From Streptomyces akebiae (GTDB lineage Bacteria > Actinomycetota > Actinomycetes > Streptomycetales > Streptomycetaceae), in contig NZ_CP080648.1 of NCBI RefSeq assembly GCF_019599145.1, forward strand, positions 1 to 64,000: a stretch of DNA of 64,000 nt, given 5' to 3'. The translations under genes and the position numbers were made by a program. Position 1 is the first letter of the stretch. Every line of letters starts with the position of its first letter. The notes under the pieces are model-generated. The model was not told where the DNA came from and ran no database searches. It saw only the letters and a program-made list of their open reading frames with translations. Below, piece after piece: positions 36,031 to 45,919 of this stretch.

Positions 36031-36726
36031 ACTCTTCCGGATCTGGACGATCTCATTGCGGAAGTCGACCGGCGATGCGACACCGCGCACCGCCCCGGCG
36101 GTCAGGAACAGCCCGATTGGCTGGCTCTGCTGACCGTCGCCGCCCAACTCGCAGGCCAGATTCAGGCACTGGCGGACGACCTGGTCGAGGACTACGTCGA
36201 GCACTGTCGGATGCACGGCTCCTCATGGACCGACATCGGCGCCGCCCTGGGCGTGACCCGACAGGCGGTCCAGCAGCGCTTCCACGCACCCCACAAGCGC
36301 TACAGCCCCGAGACAATGACCGACGATCTCCGCCAGGCGATGGTCCACGTCAAGCAGGCAGCGGTGCACCACCGCAACAACTACATCGGCACCGAGCACC
36401 TGCTTTGGGGACTGACCGTGGAGGACAACAGCGCCACCCGGCTCCTGCAGACCGCGAACGTACCGCCGGAAACCGTCCGCCGGTCAGTCGCCACCCGGCT
36501 GAGCATGGGGGCCTCCCAGGCAGCCGAACGGATCGCCTGGACGCCCTACTCCCGTAAGGCGATCGCGATCGCTGAGGCCAGAGCCGAGCGGAACGGATCC
36601 GACCGTATCGACTGCGACGACCTGCTCGTTGGTCTCGCCCAGGTGGGCCGCGGAGTCGCCGCCGACGTCCTGGTCGAAGCGGGCTTCGACTCGGCGACCA
36701 TCGACGCCACACCAACTGGCGCCTGA
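36028..36726 (+). CDS. HTH protein with Clp N-terminal (Clp-R) repeats
   Basis: 232 residues from the ATG at the end of the palindrome. Residues ~60-80 contain an HTH (SSWTDIGAALGVTRQAVQQR). Residues ~95-225 hold two Clp-N repeats: NNYIGTEHLLWGLTVEDNSA then ATRLLQTANVPPETVR, and SDRIDCDDLLVGLAQVGRGV then AADVLVEAGFD. Clp-N domains bind substrates or adaptors of Clp chaperones; in Streptomyces this HTH/Clp-N combination is a probable regulator. The start lies in the palindrome, so autoregulation is likely. Confidence 0.8.
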   Translation: MTLPDLDDLIAEVDRRCDTAHRPGGQEQPDWLALLTVAAQLAGQIQALADDLVEDYVEHCRMHGSSWTDIGAALGVTRQAVQQRFHAPHKRYSPETMTDDLRQAMVHVKQAAVHHRNNYIGTEHLLWGLTVEDNSATRLLQTANVPPETVRRSVATRLSMGASQAAERIAWTPYSRKAIAIAEARAERNGSDRIDCDDLLVGLAQVGRGVAADVLVEAGFDSATIDATPTGA

Positions 36727-36773
36727 GCCCATACGGCCCCAGGCGACCCCCACCAGACAGACTGGCCATTCCG

Positions 36774-37758
36774 TTGCCGGGCGCCCGCGTCGCCCTCGTC
36801 GTGGGCGACGTCATGGGGCACTCGATGACCTCCGCCGCGATCATGGGACAGCTGCGCACCACCGCGCAGACCCTCGCGGGTCTGGACCTGCCTCCGCAGG
36901 AGGTGCTGCACCACCTGGATGAGCAGGCGCAGCGGCTCGGGCCGGACCGCCTGGCGACCTGCCTGTTCGCCGTGTATGACCCTGTGGCTCATCAGATCAC
37001 CATCGCGAGCGCCGGTCACCCACCGCCCGTACTGCTACACCCCGGCGGGGGGGCCGAGGTACTGCGCGTGCCGCCCGGCGCGCCTATAGGTGTCGGTTGG
37101 GTGGACTTCGAGGCAGTGGTGTTGGACGCGCCGGCGGGGGCGACGCTGCTGCTGTACACGGACGGGCTTGTCGAGTCCCGGCTGCGGGACGTGTGGACAG
37201 GCATAGAGCCAGCTGCGGGAGAGGCTCGCCGCGACCGCGCACCTGATCGGGCCGGACCAACCGCTGACGCTGGAAATGTTGTGTGACGAGGCACTCGATC
37301 TGCTCACCCCGGGGGAGCGGGACGATGACATCGCGATGCTCGCGGCCCGCTTCGATGGGATCGCACCCGGCGATGTCGTGTACTGGTACTTGGAGCCGGA
37401 GGAGCAGGCGCCGAGCCGAGCCCGGCACCTGGCCCGAAGTGCGCTGCTCGGCTGGGATCTGGAGGAGATGACGGATGCGTTTGAGCTGCTGATCAGTGAG
37501 GTCGTGACCAACGCGGTGCGGTATGCGACTCGACCGGTGACCTTGCGCTTGCTGCGTACGGAGGTACTGAGATGCGAGGTCTTTGACGACGTACCGCAAC
37601 TGCCACGGATCCGGAGAGCCGACGAATTGGACGAGGACGGACGCGGACTGTTCATCGTCAATCGCCTGGCCAAACGATGGGGGGCGACACGGCTCTCCAG
37701 CGGAAAGATCGTCTGCTTCGAAGTGGCGCTACCGGTCTCCGGCGAACGCGAAAGCTGA
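36774..37758 (+). pseudogene. SpoIIE-type phosphatase plus HATPase domain, 5'-truncated and frameshifted
   Basis: VALVVGDVMGHSMTSAAIMG is the start of the PP2C/SpoIIE catalytic domain (metal-binding GDVMGHG block) and LLLYTDGLVESR its later block. Near 37210 an extra C in GAGCCAGCTG shifts the frame; QLRERLAATAHLIGPDQPLT through DDIAMLAARFDGI continues in the other frame, followed by an RsbW-like ATPase (FELLISEVVTNAVRYATRPV then DGRGLFIVNRLAKRWGATRL). The sensory (PAS/GAF) and first phosphatase parts upstream are absent. Full-length relatives tune anti-sigma/anti-anti-sigma switches. Confidence 0.75.
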
Positions 37759-37952
37759 ATGGGTGGCGGCGACGCAGCATGCTTGTGGCCCACACCTATA
37801 AGGGCGGCGGAGGCTGTGCGGGCCGGTCAAGCCCAGGATTCCAGCCGGGCAGAAGCGTTTTGCCGCCAACGATCAGTAATCAACCCACCGCGTGGAGTGG
37901 TTCGAGCTACCTGTGGGCTGGGAAGTTTCGCGGTGACGGGGAGGGCTGGCCG

Positions 37953-38168
37953 GTGGTTCTGTCGATCAATGTTGCTGTTCTGCTGGCGGTCATCATCGTC
38001 GTGCGGCTGCGGCGGCGTACGGAGGCCCGGAGCCGGAACGACGAGAAGCTGACCGTCGTGATCGTGTTGGTCTTCGGCGTGCTGATCGCCCCGACTGCGT
38101 TCGGTCAGACCGTCTTCGATGTCGTTGGCCAACTCGCGCAGAGTGTTACCCAGTCGGGCAGCCCCTGA
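37953..38168 (+). CDS. small membrane protein
   Basis: 71 residues from GTG with GGGGAGGG upstream. Hydrophobic helix VLSINVAVLLAVIIVVRLRR, polar linker EARSRNDEKL, second helix TVVIVLVFGVLIAPTAFGQT. Resembles other tiny two-helix membrane proteins in this window; function unknown. Confidence 0.55.
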   Translation: MVLSINVAVLLAVIIVVRLRRRTEARSRNDEKLTVVIVLVFGVLIAPTAFGQTVFDVVGQLAQSVTQSGSP

Positions 38169-38177
38169 GCTTGTTGT

Positions 38178-38663
38178 TTAACCTCCGGTGCCTGTGGCGT
38201 CGCGGAGTCGAGTGCTCGGGCAGAGGTAGAAGAGTTCGGGATCTCCCTCATCCAGACCATGGAGCAGACCGACCGGGAGCCAGCTGGCGCGTTGTAGTAG
38301 TTGCTGCATGGGGTGGTTGGAGACGTTGGTTGAGGTGAACAGCTTGGTGGTGGTGCATACGGTCTCGACGGCCGTGAGGAGACGTGCGCCCACACCTCGT
38401 CGGCGGGCGCTGGGGGCGACCATCAGCATGGTGACGAAGCCCTGCTCGAAGAAGGTGTACTCCAGCACGCTGTAACCCAAGGGTTCGGATGAGTCTCGGG
38501 CCATGAGGACCGCGCCCTGTTCGCACCAGTGCCGGATGTTGTCCCGGCGTGTGTGGTCGCCTGCTGCCGCGACGGAATCGATCTTGGCTAACGCGGCCCA
38601 GTCCGATGGATCCGCGCGGTCCACTTGAAGCCCGCTGAGGTTCTCGACGTCCATGGGATGCAT
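38178..38663 (-). CDS. GNAT-family N-acetyltransferase
   Basis: 161 residues from ATG 38663 (MHPMDVENLSGLQVDRADPS). FVTMLMVAPSARRRGVGARL then LTAVETVC is the acetyl-CoA-binding motif A (V..xxRRxGxGxxL). N-terminal YSVLEYTFFEQGF and C-terminal ELFYLCPST complete the fold. Substrate unknown. Confidence 0.85.
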   Translation of the reverse strand: MHPMDVENLSGLQVDRADPSDWAALAKIDSVAAAGDHTRRDNIRHWCEQGAVLMARDSSEPLGYSVLEYTFFEQGFVTMLMVAPSARRRGVGARLLTAVETVCTTTKLFTSTNVSNHPMQQLLQRASWLPVGLLHGLDEGDPELFYLCPSTRLRDATGTGG

Positions 38664-38933
38664 CGTGGCAGCGTATGGGCGGTTGGTGCTCGCCCATTGG
38701 GTTCGGCGGGGCTTGGTTCCCTTCTTGTGGTGTGCGGGGCGGCTGTATGCCTCGCCGGTGGTGAGGACACGTCCCACCTCGTGCCGGGTGGCTGGGCGGC
38801 GGTTCTTAGAACTTTTAGCGGAATGACGCTTTGAGGTCGGCTCCTCGTAGTGAGGTGCTGTCGGAAGCATGGGGCGATGGACTTCGAGCTTCTCTGCAAC
38901 AAGTCGACAGGCGCTGTGTGCCAGTGCGAGAAG

Positions 38934-39434
38934 TCAATCCTGCGCAAGCCGGAGTCGTCCGAGAGAGCGTTCATCGGCGAGCCACTCATCGGCCTCATGG
39001 TCGACGATGAGGCCACGCAGTCCTGCCCGCAGCTCAGGTTCCAGGTGATCGCAGGCGGCTGTGAACGTCCGCAGGTCGTCGGCGCTGGCCAGCAGGGTCA
39101 AAAGCTGGAGAACCTGGCCACTGTGGTCACGCGGGATGCTCAGGAGATCGGCGGCTGCCAGGACCGTGCCGCTGACAAGATCCCGGCTGGGGAAGCGCTG
39201 CAAGGCGCCGTAAACGGCTTGGTGGGCGCCGTAGTCCTCCTCCGCACGGAGCGAAGCGATCAGGGCGCAAACAGTGTGGGGACCCTCGGTGCCGTCGGCC
39301 ATGTCCGCAAGCGCAATGTATCGGTCGTAGCGGCGTCCGGCCTCGTCGTCGGAGACGGAGGTGTCGCCGTCCTGGACAAGGTCGCCCGTGGCAAGCAGCT
39401 CTTGCCGCCATGCATCGAAGTCACCGAACGGCAT
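38934..39434 (-). CDS. hypothetical helical protein
   Basis: 166 residues from ATG 39434 with GGAGGAGCAG upstream. Helical, with SVSDDEAGRRYDRYIALADM and repeated short helices (YGALQRFPSRDLVSGTVLAA, LLTLLASADDLRTFTAACDH) resembling HEAT-like or immunity-protein folds. No toxin gene sits beside it; a remnant of a polymorphic-toxin locus is possible but unproven. Confidence 0.6.
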   Translation of the reverse strand: MPFGDFDAWRQELLATGDLVQDGDTSVSDDEAGRRYDRYIALADMADGTEGPHTVCALIASLRAEEDYGAHQAVYGALQRFPSRDLVSGTVLAAADLLSIPRDHSGQVLQLLTLLASADDLRTFTAACDHLEPELRAGLRGLIVDHEADEWLADERSLGRLRLAQD

Positions 39435-39529
39435 AACTGCTCCTCCTCGTGGCTGCCCTCAGGGCTACGGCGGGCTCGGCCTCGGACATTACCGAGCAGT
39501 CGTTCGGCGGCCTTCCGGCAGGTGCACGA

Positions 39530-40184
39530 TGGAGAGCTGTGACAGGCGTCGCCAGCAGATGAGTGCGCATCCCGGAGTGAGGAAGGCTTCGTGGATGTCG
39601 TCGCGGATCTCCCAGCGGATCCGCAGGCGGCGGAACCAGTGCAGATGAGCGAAGGCGCGCTCCACAACCCGGCGCTGGGTTCCGAGTCCGGAGCCGTGTT
39701 CGGTGCCTCGTCGCGCGATCAGTGGCTTCGTGCCGAGCGCGCGGATGGTCGGTGATCAGGTGGTGCTTGCTGCCGCTTCTGCCCCGGTCAACAGGACTTC
39801 GTCCCGTCTTGGGGCCCCTTTTAGCGCCCGGATGTGGGAGCCGTCGACCGCCGCCCGGGAGAAGTCCAGGGCGTCTGCGTTGCGGAGCTTGGCCAAGAGC
39901 GCTACGTGGAGCCGGCGCCACACGCCGGCCTCGGTCCACTCGGCCAGGCGACGCCAGCACGTCATGCCCGAACCCAAGCCGAGTTCCTGCGGCAGGTGTT
40001 TCCAAGCGATCCCGGTATGCAGGACGAACAGGATGCCCTGGAACACCAGTCGGTCCCGATGACGCTTTCGCCCGGGATGACGAGTGCGACGTTCGACTTT
40101 GGGCAGCAGCGGTTCAATCGCCGCCCACAGTTCGTTCTCGACATGCCACGGCTTCGGCCGAGCCACTTCACACCCCCGGATCAA
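39530..40184 (-). pseudogene. IS5-family transposase with internal deletion and frameshifts
   Basis: The N-terminal part is clean (WHVENELWAAIEPLLPKVER, GIAWKHLPQELGLGSGMTCW, RAAVDGSHIRALKGA with the first Asp). After SKHHLITD the sequence jumps to the end of the gene: the block with the second Asp (usually YADRGYD) is deleted, and GTEHGSGLGTQRRVVERAFA then HLHWFRRLRIRWEIRDDIHE follow in other frames. Inactive. Confidence 0.8.
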
Positions 40185-40952
40185 CGATCTCCGAGCGATC
40201 CAACCACCTCGAAGATCATTTCGTTAGGAGTTCTAAGGGGCGGCACATCCTCGGCCCTTGGGGGGCCTCCGATGCACCGACGGGGCCGGAGGTGATCGGG
40301 CGGCTGCGGCTTGCTGGGTGTTGTCAAGGGGCAACGTGGCTGGGGCCGGTGGGGGCTGACGGAGGCACACGTGGCGGGTGGTTCGTCGGCTGCGGTCGCG
40401 TCGTGGCGTGCTTTCGTGGGCTGAGGATGGGGGAGGGGACGAGGCATTGTGCCGACCGGTGGGAGTGGGTACGGATGTGAGCGCCCCGTAGGGAGGCGTT
40501 TAGCAATGCCGTGCGCGACTGCTTTTCAGGGCACGGTGTGTGCGAGGACTGCTGCAGGTGACAGCCGGTGCTACTGCTAAAGAGAGCGCAGGCATCGAGA
40601 GCACCCTGACCTGCAGGAACACCCATGTCCATCCAGACCTGGTGATCTGGCACCCAGTCCACACCATCGTGCATCCGGTTTCTGAGGGCAGGGCAGACAG
40701 TTTGATGAGCCTGAGTGCCCATGTCTTGAGAACTCGGACCACGGTTGAAGGATCCGACCAGATTGACGTCAGGTCCATCAGCAGGTGTCCGGTCCAGGCC
40801 GGGAGGATGAGTGAGGGATCGGCGTCAGGTTGAGCGACACGCCCTGGGGGCAGGGTTCATGGACTCCGTGCTCATGTACGTTAAGTTCATCTGGTCGGCC
40901 TGAGGGCCGCGGCTCATGCACGTCGACGCAATGCCCAGCTACGGAGGGCCCG
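40185..40952. other. no confident gene; possible upstream region of the RepL-like pair
   Basis: Frames on both strands are short and low-complexity. Near 40871 the sequence CTCATGTACGTTAAG recalls the CATGTACGT core of the large palindrome at 41734, and GGCTCATGCACGT follows at 40911. These could be binding sites for the downstream winged-helix proteins. Confidence 0.4.
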
Positions 40953-41405
40953 TTGGGAGCAGCACGCAGACTCGTCGATGCGGACACGGGCGAGGCCATC
41001 CCATATGCGCCCTATGCCTTCTCCGGCGAACATATCCAGGTCGACAAGGCGAGAGTCGCAGCGATCACTGAGAGCAAGGAATTCACCCCGAGCCAGAAGT
41101 ATCTGGTGCTGTGGTGGATCGGGGTCTCTCCGCAGGGCATGGCACCGTTGAGGGCGACCGGCGCGGACATCGCCAAGAAGGTCGGGATGACCGCCGACGC
41201 CGTTGGCAAGATCAACCGGAAACTGCTCAAGCGCCGCATCCTGATCGAGCGCGGTCGGATCGGCAACTACAGGCTCTACCGGATCAGCCCGTACATTGCC
41301 TTTCACGGGACCGGGATCGAGCAACGGGAAGCGATCAAGACGTGCAACCCGCCGGACATCCCCGGCTTCGACAACACGTCCCCTTCGTGGCAGGAGGCCC
41401 AGTGA
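40953..41405 (+). CDS. winged-helix RepL-like plasmid protein
   Basis: 150 residues from TTG 40953, chosen because GGAGG lies 5-6 bases upstream and similarity starts there (LGAARRLVDADTGEAIPYAP); the frame stays open to 40830. A winged helix covers residues ~40-105 (TPSQKYLVLWWIGVSPQGMA, TGADIAKKVGMTADAVGKIN, RKLLKRRILIERGRIGNYRL) and ends YRISPYIAFHGTG, which resembles the YxINPxxxFKG end of RepL replication initiators. Its stop overlaps the next start. Confidence 0.6.
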   Translation: MGAARRLVDADTGEAIPYAPYAFSGEHIQVDKARVAAITESKEFTPSQKYLVLWWIGVSPQGMAPLRATGADIAKKVGMTADAVGKINRKLLKRRILIERGRIGNYRLYRISPYIAFHGTGIEQREAIKTCNPPDIPGFDNTSPSWQEAQ

Positions 41406-41713
41406 ACAACGACGACAAGCGAAAGCTCCTGGACGTCCTCCACCGCACCGCCGGCATGACCGCCAACCAGCGCCTGGTCGTCATGCTCTACGCGGTACAT
41501 CCCACCGACCGCGCCGGCGCCGTCATCGAGACCGGCGCCAACCTCGCCAAGCTCGTCGGCATGTCCCCGACCGTCTTCTCCCGCACCCGGCGCCAGGTCG
41601 TGGAGGCCGGATGGCTCGAGGAATCCGAGCGCCTCGCACACATCAGCTACTACCGGCTCAGCGAGAAGAGCACCGGCGAGGACGTTGTCGTTCCTCTGCG
41701 CCGCGCAACCTGA
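41402..41713 (+). CDS. second winged-helix protein, partner of the RepL-like gene
   Basis: 103 residues from GTG overlapping the upstream stop. It repeats the same winged-helix plan: ANQRLVVMLYAVHPTDRAGA, GANLAKLVGMSPTVFSRTRR, QVVEAGWLEESERLAHISYY, RLSEKSTG. The two proteins probably arose by duplication and are translated together. A 64-nt palindrome follows 20 bases after its stop. Confidence 0.6.
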   Translation: MNNDDKRKLLDVLHRTAGMTANQRLVVMLYAVHPTDRAGAVIETGANLAKLVGMSPTVFSRTRRQVVEAGWLEESERLAHISYYRLSEKSTGEDVVVPLRRAT

Positions 41714-41733
41714 ACGGTTTCAAGAACCAGAAC

Positions 41734-41797
41734 TCATGTACGTGAGGTCAATGAGAACCGATCCCGGGGTCGGTTCTCATTGACCTCACGTACATGA
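41734..41797. promoter_or_regulatory. 64-nt palindrome (32-bp arms, one mismatch)
   Basis: The left arm 41734-41765 starts TCATGTACGTGAGGTCAATG, and the right arm 41766-41797 is its reverse complement except for one pair near the centre. It could end the RepL-like transcript, but it is far longer than an ordinary terminator and lacks a T run. An origin or protein-binding function is plausible, given the CATGTACGT half-sites upstream of the gene pair. Confidence 0.7.
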
Positions 41798-42720
41798 CGG
41801 CCCGGGCGGCGGGCTGACGAGAGCAACCGGATGCCCCAGTCACCCTTTTCCTGGTTGGCTGGTCGGGACGGCCAGGACGATGCCGTACTTGTAGTGGATG
41901 AGCCCGCCGCTCTCGGTGAAACGCGAAGCCGGGGGGGGATCTCGCCAGTCTGGAAGTTCGCCATCAATGCTCCCTGGAGGAGTTGCGAAGCAGTCAGGGG
42001 CTGGAGCGGCCGCGGGAGCTGGCTGGGCAGAGCGAGCCGGGGGTGGGACTGACTGCGGAGACGGTGGGGCCGGCGGTCTCGTACGTGCCGCTGTCGCGCC
42101 GCGCCTTCGGGATGGCGGCGGAAGCGGGGGAGGAGCCGTCGTCCGCCCCGATGGCGGCGACGGCGCTGGAACCGACGCGGACGATGACGTTCGAGGAGTG
42201 CAAGAAGGGCCTGGGCAGCAGCAAGGCGTTCTGTGAAGTCGCGGTTGTTCTCCAGGGGTTGGACAGCATGTCGCGGGCGGCGCGCAGCAGCTGCTCGCTG
42301 ATGACGGTGGGCTCACGGCGGGCCTAGCGCTGCGCTTGCCTTGCTGAGGCACCGTCGAGCGGCTGGGTATTCGGGTTCGTCGTGGTGCCATGACTGCTCT
42401 GGGCTGACGTGCCAGCGGCGGTTGCCGATCTGGCGGACATGCGTTGTCCCGGGGCAACAGTCCCCGGACAACGGCCGTGTTAGCTGTGCTGAACCCACCA
42501 CAGGACGAGCGGGACCAGTGTGGACCCTGCGGCGGTGGCGGCTCCCTTGACGACACCAAGGACTGCGGTTCGGATCAGTTCCCGCCCGGTCGTGCCGACG
42601 CCGTCGGCGATGCTCCTGCGGCCCGGCGCACCGACTCGTAGTCATCTGCGCTGAGCACCTTCAAGTCCATGGCGAGCCGTCTGCGGTCAACTGCGAGCAG
42701 AGCCAGGGACGCAGGGGCTG
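41798..42720. other. no confident gene
   Basis: A plus-strand frame at 41983-42327 (LTAETVGPAVSYVPLSRRAF, TMTFEECKKGLGSSKAFCEV) and overlapping minus-strand frames are all possible, but none has a good start or family. The segment lies just before the iteron array and may be origin-flanking DNA. Confidence 0.3.
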
Positions 42721-42721
42721 C

Positions 42722-43231
42722 GGGACTGAGACTTCTTTGGTCCCTGTTGTTCAGTCCCTGGAGAAAGCGCAGTTCAGACGGTTACGAGGCCCTAGAAAGG
42801 GACTGAAGGGACTGAATCTCTCTATTATGAGCCATTCCCGCATGCGTGTATGCGCGAGCGCGCGCGTATCTTTCCCCATGTACATAGTTAGCTGATAATT
42901 GCGAGTTTCAGTCCCTTCAGTCCCTTCCGGGAGGCCCACAGCCGTCCTGACCTGCACTTTCTCCAGGGACTGAACAACAGGGACCAAAGGGTCCGGTAAG
43001 TCCCTCCGTCCCTCCGTCCCTTCGTGGGGTGCCCGGCTACTCCCGGACCCTCCCCCGCCCTCGGGTTCAGTCCCTGGCGTGAGTGGGGCATTTTTCCCAT
43101 GGGTTGCGCCTAGGAGTGGCTCAAGGGACTGTAGGGACCGGGCAGCTGATATGCCGCCACGCGGGGGAGCTGCCATCCACCGCCGCGCCTGGGTCCTAGA
43201 CTCTCTTTCGAAACACAGTCCCTCCAGTCCC
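42722..43231. repeat. iteron array, replication module 1
   Basis: At least nine copies of GGGACTG or its complement CAGTCCC. Exact head-to-tail doublets of a 9-mer occur at 42797-42814 (AAGGGACTG twice) and, inverted, at 42909-42926 (CAGTCCCTT twice); another doublet with one variation lies at 43216-43231. Single copies occur at 42722, 42751, 42966, 43067 and 43125. Between the inverted doublets is an AT-richer stretch (TCTCTATTATGAG, GTTAGCTGATAATTG). The layout fits an iteron-type origin bound by an initiator encoded next door. Confidence 0.85.
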
Positions 43232-43310
43232 TTGGGTCTCTCGCTCCAGCACTGCACCAGCTGGCCTGTCAGGGGCCGAGGGACGGGAACCCACGAAGAA
43301 GGACAGACCC

Positions 43311-44393
43311 GTGGCCGGCCGTAGCGTGACGAGAGTGCCAGCAGGCCATGCCATGCCTGCCACACCGCACGCCGTCGCGCGGTGGTGCGCGGAGCAAGGC
43401 TGGCCCGTGCACCCCCTCGCGGCCGGGCGCAAGACGCCTGCGGGCAACTGCGCGGCCTGCAGGGGGCAGAACCACCAGCCAGCAAACTGTGCTTGTCTCC
43501 CCGCAGGCCGTCCGTGCCATGGTTTCCATGCCGCCACGACCGACACCACGCGCATCGACGCCTGGTGGTCCCGTACGCCGTCCTGGGGCGTCGGCGTCGC
43601 CTGTGGGGGAGCGGACCTGATCGTCATCGATGTCGACGCCCACTCCGCGCCGGTCCCCGACCGCGACCGCCTGCTTCCCGGCATCGCCATCCATGACTCC
43701 GTCAATCTGCGGGGGCTGGCCTCAGGCTTCGACACCCTCGCGCTCCTGGCGGCCCTTCGCGGACAGCCCAGCCCCGCCGACGACGACAGCACCCTGCGAG
43801 TGCGGACCCCGTCGGGGGGCCTGCACGTCTGGTATCGCAATCCCCACCCGGCCACCCGGTTCCGTTGCTCGACCGGGTCGAGTTCCAAGGTCGCCCTGGC
43901 CTGGCAGGTCGACGTACGGGCGGACGGCGGCTACATCGTCGCCCCCACCACCCGTACCCCGCAGGGCACGTACGTGCGTGAAGGGGCGACCCGGTTGCCC
44001 GCGCCGCTGCCCGAATGGCTCGGTGAAGAGTTGGTGAGGACCGGCCACGTGATCCAGCCCCCCAAGGTCCGCCCCCGGCCCGCGGTCTCCCGGGCCCGAC
44101 GTTCCCGGGCCGGCGCCCGCGGACAAGGAGTCCTTGACCCCTTGCTCCACGCGGTCGCCGAGTGTGCGGCCACGCGTGAGGGCGCTGCCTTCACCGAGAA
44201 GCTCAACAAGGCCGCCTACACCGCCGGAGGCCTCACGGCAGCCGGACATCTCGATGAGCAGACCGCCCGGTCTCTCCTGCTCCAAGCCGCCGAGGCCGCG
44301 CGGCCCTGGCAGAGCGCCCGCAACGAACGCATCATCAACGACGCCCTTGCCGCCGGGGCAGCCCGCCCGCTTCACCTCGAAGGACGTTCATGA
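43311..44393 (+). CDS. bifunctional primase-polymerase (prim-pol), module 1
   Basis: 360 residues from GTG. The archaeo-eukaryotic-type prim-pol core shows DxD in GADLIVIDVDAHS (~residue 106), TPSGGLHVWYRNPH and VDVRADGGYIVAPTTRT. A cysteine cluster before it (GNCAACRG, CACLPAGRPCHG) is probably a zinc knuckle. The C-terminal ~100 residues are a helical domain (FTEKLNKAAYTAGGLTAAGH). It would start DNA chains at the nearby origin. ATGA overlap with the helicase gene. Confidence 0.88.
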   Translation: MAGRSVTRVPAGHAMPATPHAVARWCAEQGWPVHPLAAGRKTPAGNCAACRGQNHQPANCACLPAGRPCHGFHAATTDTTRIDAWWSRTPSWGVGVACGGADLIVIDVDAHSAPVPDRDRLLPGIAIHDSVNLRGLASGFDTLALLAALRGQPSPADDDSTLRVRTPSGGLHVWYRNPHPATRFRCSTGSSSKVALAWQVDVRADGGYIVAPTTRTPQGTYVREGATRLPAPLPEWLGEELVRTGHVIQPPKVRPRPAVSRARRSRAGARGQGVLDPLLHAVAECAATREGAAFTEKLNKAAYTAGGLTAAGHLDEQTARSLLLQAAEAARPWQSARNERIINDALAAGAARPLHLEGRS

Positions 44394-45919
44394 GCAGCGC
44401 CGGAACCCCGCGCTTCGACGCCAGTGCCGCTGCTCAGCAGATGCTGGACCTCGAGCAGGCGTCCTCCCCGCCCGCAGCCCTGCCCGCCCAGACCAACACC
44501 TCGCAGTCGCCTCCTTCCTGGGCGCAGTCGGCCCCCCTCCCCGGCACACTCACCGACCGGGGCAACGCCAAGCTGTTCGTCAAGCTCTACCGCGACCAGT
44601 TCCGCCACGTCGAAGGCCTGGGCTGGTTCTCCTGGGACGGCTACCGCTGGAAGCGCGGCGGGGGTGAGAAGGCCGCCCTGTGGGCTGCGGGCGAGATGGC
44701 CGAGGACATGCCGGACAGCGACCCGCGCGGGCTGTTCAGCGACCGTGAACTCCACCATCACAAGAAGCGCACCCTGTCCACCACGGGGATGAAGGCACTC
44801 CTCACCCAGGCCAAGGCATCCCCGGACCTGTCCGTCGACCCCGACACCCTTGACGGGGACCCCTACTCGCTGTGCACCCCCGCCGGTGTCGTGGACCTGC
44901 ACACCGGCCTGCTGCGCAAGCCCGACCCCACGCGCGACTTCCACTCCCGCGCCACGAGCGTCGCCCCGCAACAGACCCCCACCCCCCGCTGGCACCGCTT
45001 CCTGCACGACACCTTCGGCGACGACGCCGAAGGCCAGGAGATGATCGGCTTCCTGCACCTGCTGCTCGGCTACTCCATCACCGGCGACGTCGGCGCCCAG
45101 GTGCTGCCCTTCCTGCACGGACACGGCAAGAACGGCAAGAGCGTCCTCCTCGACACCATGATCCAGATCCTGGGCGACTACGCCGACGCGGCTCCGCCCG
45201 GCTTCCTCATGGACCGCGGCTCGTTCTCCGAGCACTCCACCGAACTCACCGAACTCCACGGGCGCCGCCTCATCGTCTGCAGCGAACTCAAGCCCAACGA
45301 CAAGTTCGACGAAGCCCGCGTCCGGCTCCTGACCGGCGGGGACAAGATCAAGGCGCGCCGGATGAGGCAGGACTACTTCTCCTTCACTCCCACGCACCAC
45401 CTCTGGCTCCTCGGCAACCACCGCCCCGAAGTATCCACCGGCGGCTTCGCGTTCTGGCGCCGTATCCGCCTGCTGCCCTTCGAACGCACCGTCCCCGACC
45501 ACCGCAAGATCGACAACCTGGCCTTCGAACTCGTCCGTGACGAGGGCCCCGGCATCCTGCAGTGGCTCATCGAGGGCGCCCGCCGCTACCTGTCCACCCG
45601 TGACAACCTCGAAGGACCCGACCGTGTACGCATCGCCACCACCGCGTACGCCAACACCGAGGACCACATCGGCCGCTTCCTCACCGAATGCTGCACCCGC
45701 GATCTCGAGGCCCACCCCGACCTGCGCGTCGAACAGGGCCTGCTCTACACCGCCTACGCCTCCTGGTGCAGCACCGGCGAAGGCATCCGCCCTGCGGGCA
45801 CCCGCGCCTTCGCCACCCGCGTACGACAGGAAGTCGGCCTCGCCTCACCCTCCGACATGATCAAATCCAACGGCCGCAAGTACTACCCGGGCCTCGCGCT
45901 CCTGGACCATCCCTCATGA
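44390..45919 (+). CDS. P4/D5-type SF3 helicase, module 1
   Basis: 509 residues. An N-terminal D5-N-like domain (LTDRGNAKLFVKLYRDQFRH, YSLCTPAGVVDLHTGLLRKP) precedes the SF3 ATPase: Walker A GHGKNGKSVLLDTM (~243-256), LHGRRLIVCSELKPNDKFDE as Walker B region, LLTGGDKIKARRMRQDYFSF and HHLWLLGNHRPEV (sensor Asn). A C-terminal winged helix follows (VRQEVGLASPSDMIKSNGRK). Unwinds the origin with the prim-pol. Confidence 0.9.
   Translation: MSSAGTPRFDASAAAQQMLDLEQASSPPAALPAQTNTSQSPPSWAQSAPLPGTLTDRGNAKLFVKLYRDQFRHVEGLGWFSWDGYRWKRGGGEKAALWAAGEMAEDMPDSDPRGLFSDRELHHHKKRTLSTTGMKALLTQAKASPDLSVDPDTLDGDPYSLCTPAGVVDLHTGLLRKPDPTRDFHSRATSVAPQQTPTPRWHRFLHDTFGDDAEGQEMIGFLHLLLGYSITGDVGAQVLPFLHGHGKNGKSVLLDTMIQILGDYADAAPPGFLMDRGSFSEHSTELTELHGRRLIVCSELKPNDKFDEARVRLLTGGDKIKARRMRQDYFSFTPTHHLWLLGNHRPEVSTGGFAFWRRIRLLPFERTVPDHRKIDNLAFELVRDEGPGILQWLIEGARRYLSTRDNLEGPDRVRIATTAYANTEDHIGRFLTECCTRDLEAHPDLRVEQGLLYTAYASWCSTGEGIRPAGTRAFATRVRQEVGLASPSDMIKSNGRKYYPGLALLDHPS

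Noticed and set aside
41983..42327. Possible 114-residue plus-strand gene
   Set aside because: Overlapped by equally good minus-strand frames, no convincing RBS or family; left unannotated.
42722..43231. CRISPR-like repeat array
   Set aside because: Repeats are 9-mers without constant-length spacers and occur in both orientations; iterons explain them better. No cas genes present.
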